This document shows positions 1 to 7,807 of a DNA stretch of 15,763 nt, piece after piece. Origin of the DNA: Bacteroidaceae bacterium (GTDB lineage: Bacteria > Bacteroidota > Bacteroidia > Bacteroidales > Bacteroidaceae); NCBI GenBank assembly GCA_017961965.1, contig JAGCWG010000319.1, positions 1-15,763 on the forward strand, written 5' to 3'. The notes under the pieces are model-generated. The model was not told the origin of the DNA, ran no database searches, and saw nothing but the letters and a program-made list of their open reading frames with translations. The position numbers and the translations under genes are program-made. Numbering within the stretch: position 1 is the first letter of the stretch; each line of letters starts with the position of its first letter.

Positions 1-5
1 AAAAG

Positions 6-45
6 AAGAGGTTGTGTCAAAAATAACAGACAGACACGACCTCTT
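6..45 (+). terminator. Intrinsic terminator-like hairpin
   Basis: The arms 6-18 and 33-45 pair over 13 bp with one G-T wobble, enclosing a 14-base loop, and a T-rich tail follows (TTTAGTTTTT at 46-55). On the plus strand this fits an intrinsic terminator for a gene ending left of the window. The opposite strand also runs into T-rich sequence, so it may act in both directions. No gene to terminate is visible in the window. Confidence 0.55.
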
Positions 46-142
46 TTAGTTTTTATGCAACAAAGCCCTGATATTCCCCAGCCAGAGCTCATTTACTGTC
101 GTATGTACGTTGTTCCTTCGTCATGACTTCGTTGTCGCTCCG

Positions 143-175
143 CTATTTCTCTACTATTTCTCTACTATTTCTCTG
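143..175. repeat. 11-bp tandem repeat, three copies
   Basis: The unit CTATTTCTCTA occurs at 143-153 and 154-164, and with its last base changed at 165-175. It is a short low-complexity tandem array in non-coding DNA. Confidence 0.85.
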
Positions 176-306
176 CTCTCTGTGTTTTCTGTGTTCACCT
201 TCCTATTATTGTTTTCTTTTGTTTTCCTATGTTTTCTTTTGTTTTTATAACTGGCGCCTTGGGCGCACCAAAGTAGCGAACAAAATCCGCGAACAACATT
301 GCATTA

Positions 307-372
307 GTCACCCTCCCCATAGAGGGGGAGGGTAGGGGAGAGGGTCTTCGGGAGGGCAGGGGAGAGTGTCTT
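307..372 (+). repeat. CTCCCC/GGGGAGGG intergenic element with duplicated G-rich half
   Basis: The element starts GTCACCCTCCCC, passes through a short AT step and continues into G-runs ending GAGAGGGTCTT at 348. The G-rich half is then repeated at 350-372, with 21 of 23 bases equal to 326-348. Related elements lie at 1903-1946, 2078-2120, 2326-2368, 11594-11636 and 13890-13929. Positions 324-344 carry four G-runs (5, 3, 4 and 3) separated by loops of 1, 2 and 3 bases, which satisfies the usual G-quadruplex pattern on the plus strand. Confidence 0.75.
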
Positions 373-384
373 TTAAACGCACAA

Positions 385-408
385 TGGACTGTCTTTACAG
401 ACAGTCCA
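385..408. terminator. Perfect 10-bp hairpin downstream of the HU-like gene
   Basis: TGGACTGTCT at 385-394 pairs perfectly with AGACAGTCCA at 399-408 around the loop TTAC. It lies about 110 bases beyond the stop of the HU-like gene. On the minus strand the sequence after the stem (TTGTGCGTTTAAAA) has only a weak T-tract, so terminator function is plausible but not assured. Confidence 0.45.
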
Positions 409-515
409 CTATTTATAAACCATATATGTTGCAAAACTCTGTGTTACCACATTGTAGTGCTAACTGTATCTAAAATATATGAAATAATTATTATTTAAAT
501 TACTGTTTTTTCCAT

Positions 516-1031
516 TTAGAATACGCTGCCGTCGTCTGGTGGACTAACTTGTCCGCCACCGCCTTGTCCATTGTTGTTGTCATCGACAATGTCATCCTCA
601 ACGGCTATTCCTGACTTCTCATCTACCTTCTGCCAACTTACCTTGCTGGCAAACTCTGCACTGAACTTTGGATGCACCGTCGCTCCGAGCGTGCTCTTGG
701 CATGTGCTGCTGTGAGCATCTTTGCAGTTGCCTCCTTGACGACGTTGCCGTGCTCATCGACCTCGTCCTTTACTGAGACACTGATATTCGGATAGAGGGT
801 GATGAAGTCTTCCCCCAACTGTGTCCTGTGTCCCTTGAGAAGGTTTCTTTGCACTACTGCCATAAACAAGCTTACGGCTGACTTCATTAAAGTTGGCTCG
901 ATGCTTGTGTTCTCACAAGCCTCGATGCAGAGTTCGTTGAACTCGAGTGTTCCATTAGGGAGCGGCACGGCATAGAAGCTGTGGCGACCCATGCGAGTGT
1001 TTTCTCTCGCAAAGTATTTAACCTTTGCCAT
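516..1031 (-). CDS. HU-related DNA-binding protein with acidic, glycine-rich tail
   Basis: This protein of 171 residues resembles the HU-related histone-like family of Bacteroidales (called HU_rel in TIGR01201, from memory). It should bind DNA in the nucleoid; a specific role is unknown. Residues 1 to about 138 form the HU-like core, beginning MAKVKYFARENTRMG, with conserved segments such as GHRTQLGEDF and the later ATVHPKFS. The last 30 residues are acidic, then Asn and Gly rich (DDIVDDNNNGQGGGG), and probably unstructured. An in-frame Met 12 codons upstream (1067) would add MIINLVFNYILI; I prefer 1031 because MAKVKY is where this family starts and the A-rich leader lies directly before it. 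The gene stands alone, with a promoter candidate at 1219-1250 and a hairpin at 385-408. Many paralogues are usual in one genome. Confidence 0.85.
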   Translation of the reverse strand: MAKVKYFARENTRMGRHSFYAVPLPNGTLEFNELCIEACENTSIEPTLMKSAVSLFMAVVQRNLLKGHRTQLGEDFITLYPNISVSVKDEVDEHGNVVKEATAKMLTAAHAKSTLGATVHPKFSAEFASKVSWQKVDEKSGIAVEDDIVDDNNNGQGGGGQVSPPDDGSVF

Positions 1032-1218
1032 AATCAATATATAATTAAAAACAAGGTTAATAATCATCCGCTGCCAGAGTAATCCTCTGCTGCCTTGATG
1101 TCAATGTACTACTGTTATTCGTTCATTACAATAGGTTAGATGTTATCGTCCTATACCCTTGGCAACCATTCAGCCATCCATCGCGGCCAGCTTTTGTTAC
1201 TCATTGTCGGATACATGG

Positions 1219-1250
1219 CAAAAGTACTGTACATATTTCATACGACCAAA
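1219..1250 (-). promoter_or_regulatory. Bacteroidota-type promoter for the HU-like gene
   Basis: Read on the minus strand, TTTG at 1250-1247 and TACTTTTG at 1226-1219 are separated by exactly 20 bases. This matches the Bacteroidota -33/-7 consensus (TTTG, 19 to 21 bases, TAnnTTTG). It would give a leader of about 180 bases before the start at 1031. Confidence 0.5.
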
Positions 1251-1736
1251 TATTTTAACACTTTTTTTTCAGTTAGAGAAAAAATATATTATCTACTGCA
1301 TCTACATCGCTCTTCAACTGATAAGTCTTCACCTTCTCTGTTGGGTGTTACATGAGTTCGTTTGGTGACATGTTTGTTAAAACACGAATTACACTAATCG
1401 GCACGAACTGTCAAGTCCCCTTGTTTGTTTTATTACACTAAGACAACATGGTGTTGTCTGCGAATGGCACTAATTCTGTCCAGCTGTTTATCGGCTAATT
1501 TGATTCGTGGTATTAGTATAATTGCAATGCAATTCTTCGTGTACTTGGCTATGCCGTGCTAATGATTCGTTGTTAAACACGTTTCCAACGCATAATCATT
1601 TGAGCCATCATTTGAGACAAACGCACCTATTAACTGCACAAATGACGAATGTCAAATAGCGACTACTATTAGGCGAAAATCGACTTTTTGCCTCTTCTCA
1701 GTTAAAGACTGCATTTTCGCCTAACTGATGACTCAC

Positions 1737-1804
1737 TTAACTCCTAGTAGGAAACTTAGTGACTTTCCTACTAAGAGTTCACTAAGTTTCCTACTAAGAG
1801 TTAA
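1737..1804. repeat. Long hairpin, 26-bp arms
   Basis: Arms 1737-1762 and 1779-1804 are inverted repeats matching at 25 of 26 positions, with a 16-base loop. A 16-base direct repeat, TTTCCTACTAAGAGTT (1764-1779 and 1787-1802), is superimposed. The arm ends (TTAACTCC and GAGTTAA) recall the GAGTTAAAG units at 7556-7787. There is no T-tract, so it does not look like a simple terminator. Confidence 0.75.
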
Positions 1805-1902
1805 AGTACCCCATAATTGGGAGTAAAACTGGACAATAACTGACGAATAATCGCACAGTGTACTAAAAGGACAAAGAGCAGAAAGCCCCTTCCACTCCCT
1901 AC

Positions 1903-1946
1903 AGACCCTCCCCCGACCCCTCCCTAAAGGGCGGGGAGTGGTTACC
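1903..1946 (-). repeat. CTCCCC/GGGGAGGG element, reverse orientation
   Basis: Read on the minus strand this runs AACCACTCCCC, then through CCCTTTAGGGAGGGG into further G-runs ending GGGAGGGTCT. Positions 1924-1906 on the minus strand carry G-runs of 3, 4, 5 and 3 with loops of 1, 2 and 1 bases, a canonical G-quadruplex pattern. Confidence 0.65.
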
Positions 1947-1962
1947 ATAGCTACTATGTACT

Positions 1963-2120
1963 TAACACAGAAATCACTGAGGATACGGAGTAATAACAAC
2001 TGAGGAATAATTTAATCCTCCGTGATAAAACTCTGTGTCCTCTGTGCTCTCTGTGTTTTAATGATAATATTGCATTAGTCACACTCTCCACTTGGGTGAG
2101 GGCAGGGGATAGGGTCTCTT
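1963..2120 (+). repeat. Composite intergenic repeat, copy A
   Basis: The first 96 bases (1963-2058) form an imperfect palindrome, opening TAACACAGAAATCAC and closing with CTCTGTGTTT, with GAGGAATAA/TTTAATCCTC at the centre. They are followed by ATTGCATTAGTCAC and a CTC/GGG element ending AGGGTCTCTT. The whole arrangement recurs in reverse orientation at 11594-11752. The sequence ATTGCATTAGTCAC plus a CTC/GGG element also occurs at 298-348. Confidence 0.7.
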
Positions 2121-2141
2121 TATTTTAATCCTACTAAAAAC

Positions 2142-2180
2142 AGGGTGCACCAATAGTTGTTGAGACTATTGATGCACCCT
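2142..2180 (-). terminator. Intrinsic terminator of the xylan operon
   Basis: Arms 2142-2157 and 2165-2180 pair at 15 of 16 positions around a 7-base loop. On the minus strand the stem is followed at once by GTTTTTAG (2141-2134). This is a good intrinsic terminator about 210 bases beyond the stop of the GH10-esterase gene, the last gene of the operon. Confidence 0.75.
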
Positions 2181-2325
2181 TGGTTATGCAGTGTGAGCCA
2201 AGTGTCGTTTGTTATTCTCACTGTACTGTCCACCGGGGAGGGACGGTACTGGTGAGTGCGCAAATTATAACTCTGGACAGATGAGACTCACAGTAGGAAT
2301 GTTCTTAACCCGATAGTAGCTATGG

Positions 2326-2368
2326 TAACCACTCCCCGCTCTTTAGTGATGGGCTGGGGAGGTGGTAT
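2326..2368 (+). repeat. CTCCCC/GGGG element, degenerate copy
   Basis: This is a diverged copy of the G-rich element (AACCACTCCCCGCTCTTTAG, then GGGCTGGGGAGG), continuous with the right arm of the 27-bp inverted repeat. It lacks the fourth long G-run. Confidence 0.5.
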
Positions 2369-2392
2369 TACTCATTGCTCATTACTCATTAC

Positions 2393-2394
<2 letters not shown>
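2367..2394 (-). repeat. Four tandem heptads overlapping the GH10 stop codon
   Basis: ATTACTC, ATTGCTC, ATTACTC and ATTACTC follow each other on the plus strand and run into the stop codon of the GH10-esterase gene (TCA at 2393-2395). On the coding strand they read GAGTAAT repeats, so TGA and TAA triplets recur in several frames just after the natural stop. Confidence 0.8.
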
Positions 2395-4579
<2,185 letters not shown>

Positions 4580-4686
4580 TTAAGTATTAAAGGTTTGTAT
4601 TAAAAAATATTAGTTCACTTTAGTTCTTAACTGTTTGTTCAATGCAAAAAACACAAAAAGGACAATAGACGACATGCGGACGTGCT

Positions 4687-6936
4687 TTACTTTACTATAA
4701 TCTTCTTTCCACGTCTTATATATATACCGCTCTTAGGATTCTGTATCTTACGACCTGTGAGGTCAAAGTAAGTGTTGTCCTCTGTGCGGTCACTCTCAAT
4801 GTTATGCACACCTAATGGAGTGCCGTCCTCGGTGCTGAGATATACTTTGCTGAAATATACCTTCTGTGCTGCCATGGTGCTGAAAGTAACCACGCCCACA
4901 GTTGCTGGGTCAATCTTCACTCCGTCGTCTGTGACCATGTTGTGCAGGTCGATGACATTCGAGTCTGTCTTTAGCTGCTGAGTGTATGGCTTACTCCAGA
5001 TTGAGCCTTTGTCGTATATGTTGATGTAGAACTTCTGACCTGCTGAGCGGCGAAGCTTCACCACCAAGTACTTAGCGTCCGACATATCGTATGCAGTTGG
5101 ATATACCCATCCCGCCACTCCATTTGCTACCATGTCGAAGCTTGGCTTCTCACTTGTACCTCCAAGGGTGTTGACGCCTGAAACCTCCATATTAAGCTTA
5201 CCGTTCTCGAATGGGAAACCATACCAAGCCACCTCTGGTGATGACTGATGGAGTGGCAGTGCGTCAGCATCTGCCTGAGCGAACGCATCCACTGGCATGG
5301 TTGTCTCCGTAGTGAACCAGTCGATGTCGATGTAACCGCCTGTCTCCACGGTTGAGTAGTTGAAGAGGTAGTACCTCTGACCTACAAAGAACTCAAGTCC
5401 GTAACCCATTGTCATGGAGAGTCCGAATGACTTCCAACTCGTTCCGTTGGTACTGTATGTGTAGCTGCACTTGTTTGTTCCGAAGTTGGTTATGGCTCGG
5501 AGGTAGATTACGTCGTCAGTTATCTCAACACCCGTCTTCTCCTCAGAGAGCGTTATCTTCTGGTCGTTGAACCTGCAGAGCTGTGAGTAGAGATACTTCT
5601 TGCCGTCATGCATCTTCACGCCGATGAATGAGTATGGGTTCTGCCATACTGCCAGTCCTGCAACGTCTCCCTCCTTCATAGCAGAGATGTCCATCTTGAC
5701 CGTTCCGTAGCAGTTCTTCCATGCTGATGACGATGCGCTTGCAGCCGTGTAGCCCGTGATGCGCTGAGTAAGGGAGCCGCGTGCCTTCGCCACGTTGTCG
5801 GTCACGGTGCAACTATAGAGTCGCATCCATCCAGGGCGCTGGGTGAGTGACCATGCTGTGGTCTGTGGAAGGTGGTTCCACTGCCATTGCATGCCGAGTG
5901 TCGGTGTGGAGAACGCGTCGTTCGTAGGTAGATACGTGCGGTAGTCTGCGTTCTGAACCGCCTCGTCGTCAGATATCCTTGGCTTGCGGTATGTCTTGCC
6001 GTTCTGGCACACGTCACGTCCATTGTTGCCTATGATTGGCCAGCCGTCCTTCCATGTCACTGGTTCGAGACAAGGTATGCGTCCTATTGCTCCTGCATCC
6101 TTGAACAGTACCGTCCACCACTCTCCTGTAGGTGTATCGACGAGTGCTCCCTGGTGGATGGCATCGCCCTGGAACAGTGTGTAAGGCACTTCTTCGTAAG
6201 GTCCCATTGGGTTAGTTGCGCGGTATATTGTCTGTCCTTTCCAGTAGCCACCGGTAGTGACGTACAGGTAGTAGTAGTCGCCTATGTGGTAGAGATGGCT
6301 TCCCTCGTAACCGTCCTTGTTTGTCACCACCTGAGTACTGGATATTTTCTTGAGGGTCTTGGCGTTCAGCTTGTTGATGAATAGATTGCCTATTCCACAC
6401 GCAACGTATAGATAGCCGTCGCCCTGTTCTCCGTCGTCGAAGAGCCAACCTGCATCATAGTAGTGTTCGTTCATGAACTCCATCTTCCATTCACCTTCTG
6501 GGTCGGTAGCCGTCAGTAGGACGTTCCTTCCCTGTTCACCTCCACAGCCGTAGCTTATGAAGTAGATGTAGAACTTACCGTCGTGGTAGTTCAGGGATGC
6601 TGCCCACATTCCCTTGGAGTAATACCAAGAGTCTATGAGGTTAAAGGCCTTTGTGTTGTCAATCTTGAGTAACGGATTGGCGCAGTACTCCCAGTTGACA
6701 AGGTCCTTAGACTTCAGTAGCGTAGCACCCGGGAAGTGGTACATCGTCGTGCTTACGAAGTAGAAGGTATCGCCCACACGGATAACGTCACAGTCAGGGA
6801 AGTCTCCGTTGACTATTGGATTGGCATAAGTACCGTTGCCTCTGTCTGCAGTCCACTTCACTGAGTAGGTCTGCGCTTTCACACTTAATGCTGCCATAAC
6901 TATTGTTGCGAGCAGCAGGACTTTTCTTTTAAACAT
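4687..6936 (-). CDS. Secreted multimodular GH43 glycosidase (xylosidase/arabinofuranosidase type)
   Basis: This protein of 749 residues has a signal peptide ending at VKA-Q (about residue 21). The five-bladed GH43 catalytic domain spans about 36-305: base D48 in DFPDCDVI, pKa-modulating D161 in YYDAGWLFDDG, acid E211 in GYEGSHLY, and the central His261 in AIHQGALVD. A C-terminal beta-sandwich typical of GH43 (GH43_C2-like) covers about 340-545. A further beta-rich domain at 565-703 (AWYGFPFENGKLNM onwards) looks like a carbohydrate-binding module, which I cannot assign to a family. The last 30 residues (YFDLTGRKIQ ... GIYIRRGKKIIVK) form the tail often seen on Prevotella exported proteins, resembling a type IX sorting signal. 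The family trims arabinose or xylose from arabinoxylan; the exact substrate cannot be told from sequence. It lies 73 bases after the DUF3237 gene and 107 before the GH10 gene. Confidence 0.88.
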   Translation of the reverse strand: MFKRKVLLLATIVMAALSVKAQTYSVKWTADRGNGTYANPIVNGDFPDCDVIRVGDTFYFVSTTMYHFPGATLLKSKDLVNWEYCANPLLKIDNTKAFNLIDSWYYSKGMWAASLNYHDGKFYIYFISYGCGGEQGRNVLLTATDPEGEWKMEFMNEHYYDAGWLFDDGEQGDGYLYVACGIGNLFINKLNAKTLKKISSTQVVTNKDGYEGSHLYHIGDYYYLYVTTGGYWKGQTIYRATNPMGPYEEVPYTLFQGDAIHQGALVDTPTGEWWTVLFKDAGAIGRIPCLEPVTWKDGWPIIGNNGRDVCQNGKTYRKPRISDDEAVQNADYRTYLPTNDAFSTPTLGMQWQWNHLPQTTAWSLTQRPGWMRLYSCTVTDNVAKARGSLTQRITGYTAASASSSAWKNCYGTVKMDISAMKEGDVAGLAVWQNPYSFIGVKMHDGKKYLYSQLCRFNDQKITLSEEKTGVEITDDVIYLRAITNFGTNKCSYTYSTNGTSWKSFGLSMTMGYGLEFFVGQRYYLFNYSTVETGGYIDIDWFTTETTMPVDAFAQADADALPLHQSSPEVAWYGFPFENGKLNMEVSGVNTLGGTSEKPSFDMVANGVAGWVYPTAYDMSDAKYLVVKLRRSAGQKFYINIYDKGSIWSKPYTQQLKTDSNVIDLHNMVTDDGVKIDPATVGVVTFSTMAAQKVYFSKVYLSTEDGTPLGVHNIESDRTEDNTYFDLTGRKIQNPKSGIYIRRGKKIIVK

Positions 6937-7009
6937 GATTGTAGATAAAGATTAGTAATTGTTTGTATTTAATATGAATGATATACTATATTGAGAATCC
7001 TTGCGTCGC

Positions 7010-7522
7010 CTACTTCACTCTCCACACATTGAGTGTTATGCCTCCCTGTGCACCGCCGAATGATGGTTCGCATAGGAACAGTGAGTTGTTGAGCCACGCA
7101 TACTTGCTGTCCATTGGTGCCTCGAACTTAGGAGCGCACTTGAAGTAGAACTGAGGTTTCCCCTGTGCATCTTTGCCGTTGTAAATTATTCCGCAGTTGC
7201 GTATGTGGATTGTAACTCCATCGTCAGTGCGTATGCAGTAGATAGCTTCCACCTCAGTGCGTCCTGCCTCCTGGTTCTGCAACTGATAGTCTGCTCCACC
7301 TTCCAGTATCTCACCCTTGATGTCAGGACCTGAGAACGTGCCGCCTGTGATAGGGATGATGAAGCGGTTTCCCTTTGCGGTCTTGCCAACACCGTAAGCC
7401 TGACCAAGCTTAACGTTCAGTGTCATTACATATTCCGTGTCAGGTCCTTTTGGTGCCTGAGTCTGTGCCACTCCTGCCAATGAGTTAACGACAAGAGCGA
7501 TAAGTATAAGTAGATGTTTCAT
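7010..7522 (-). CDS. Secreted DUF3237-family protein
   Basis: This protein of 170 residues has a signal peptide ending at GVAQ (residues 17-20). Residues 28-170 resemble the DUF3237 family: GNRFIIPITGGTFSGPDIKG (51-70), then EILEGGADYQ (71-80), IRTDDGVTIHIRNCG (97-111) and the C-terminal LNVWRV. DUF3237 proteins are small beta-barrels of unknown function. The conserved GGAD and TDDG motifs suggest a ligand pocket, but no reaction is established. The mature part has four cysteines (96, 110, 129 and 151), compatible with disulfides. It sits between the esterase and GH43 genes of the xylan operon, with a 73-base gap to GH43; context suggests help with a xylan-derived ligand, which is inference only. 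A 285-base gap with repeats and a possible promoter box lies upstream. Confidence 0.75.
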   Translation of the reverse strand: MKHLLILIALVVNSLAGVAQTQAPKGPDTEYVMTLNVKLGQAYGVGKTAKGNRFIIPITGGTFSGPDIKGEILEGGADYQLQNQEAGRTEVEAIYCIRTDDGVTIHIRNCGIIYNGKDAQGKPQFYFKCAPKFEAPMDSKYAWLNNSLFLCEPSFGGAQGGITLNVWRVK

Positions 7523-7555
7523 TCTTTTTTCTGTTTGGAGTTAATTTTGTTTTCT

Positions 7556-7787
7556 ATTAGGAGTTAAAGTGTAGTTAAAAAGGAGTTAAAGTGGAGATAA
7601 AGAGACGAATGTCTGTCCCACAAGTAGCCCCTTCAACGATGTGCTTATTAGAAGTTAAAGTGTAGTTAAATAGGAGTTAAAATGGAGATAAAGAGACGAA
7701 TGTCTGTCCTTTCAGTAGTACCTTCAGCGATAAGAGTATCGTCTTTTTATCTACTCTTTAACTTCTCTTTAACTACTCTTTAACTAC
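7556..7787. repeat. 91-bp tandem duplication with inverted third copy
   Basis: Copies 7556-7640 and 7647-7731 match at 75 of 85 positions with a 91-base period. Each contains AGTTAAAGTGTAGTTAAA followed by GGAGATAAAGAGACGAATGT. A third, inverted copy of the first 49 bases lies at 7739-7787 and can pair with the second copy into a long hairpin. All of it lies between the esterase and DUF3237 genes. Confidence 0.85.
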
Positions 7788-7794
7788 AAAGTTA
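7787..7794 (-). promoter_or_regulatory. Possible internal promoter (-7 box)
   Basis: The minus strand reads ATATAACTTTGTAG here, containing TAACTTTG, a full match to the Bacteroidota -7 consensus TAnnTTTG. It lies 14 bases beyond the esterase stop and would start transcription of DUF3237, GH43 and GH10 with a leader of about 255 bases holding the repeats. No matching -33 TTTG is found at the usual spacing, so this is tentative. Confidence 0.35.
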
Positions 7795-7807
7795 TATCTC
7801 CTTTTAC

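Larger units (their letters stand above)
1..515. other. Gene-free left flank with repeats and two hairpins
   Basis: I find no convincing gene here. The stretch holds a terminator-like hairpin at 6-45, three tandem copies of an 11-base unit (CTATTTCTCTA) at 143-175, a T-rich low-complexity tract around 205-247, a G-rich repeat at 307-372, and a perfect 10-bp hairpin at 385-408. A 70-codon plus-strand open frame (123-335) runs through these repeats; its composition (Phe, Leu, Cys and Ser rich) is what a T-rich tract would give, so I do not call it a gene. Confidence 0.7.
1931..2339. repeat. 27-bp perfect inverted repeat around the operon terminator
   Basis: The 27 bases at 1931-1957 are the exact reverse complement of 2313-2339, and weaker similarity continues outward into the adjoining G-rich elements. 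The 355-base interval between the arms contains one copy of the composite repeat and the operon terminator. Confidence 0.85.
1032..2392. other. Gene-free region rich in hairpins and dispersed repeats
   Basis: These 1,361 bases contain no gene I can support; the open frames inside are short and match no family I know. They hold the HU-gene promoter (1219-1250); a perfect 8-bp hairpin at 1441-1459; a perfect 12-bp inverted repeat (1669-1680 with 1713-1724); a 26-bp hairpin at 1737-1804; a G-rich element at 1903-1946; the composite repeat 1963-2120; the operon terminator 2142-2180; an imperfect hairpin at 2217-2256; a 27-bp inverted repeat (1931-1957 with 2313-2339); and a heptad repeat at 2367-2394. 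Confidence 0.7.

Noticed and set aside
123..335. Plus-strand open frame of 70 codons rich in Phe, Leu, Cys and Ser
   Set aside because: It is translated from a tandem repeat, a T-rich tract and the G-rich element, has no family resemblance and no promoter or leader typical of this genome.
1140..1368. Two overlapping plus-strand open frames of about 70 codons
   Set aside because: They lie over the HU-gene promoter on the other strand, are short, and show no recognisable domain or export signal.
1733..1999. Minus-strand open frame of 88 codons
   Set aside because: It runs through the 26-bp hairpin, the G-rich element and part of the composite repeat, so its sequence is explained by those repeats.
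7556..7731. Possible CRISPR-like repeat array
   Set aside because: There are only two tandem copies of 85 bases with a 6-base gap and no spacers; it is a tandem duplication.
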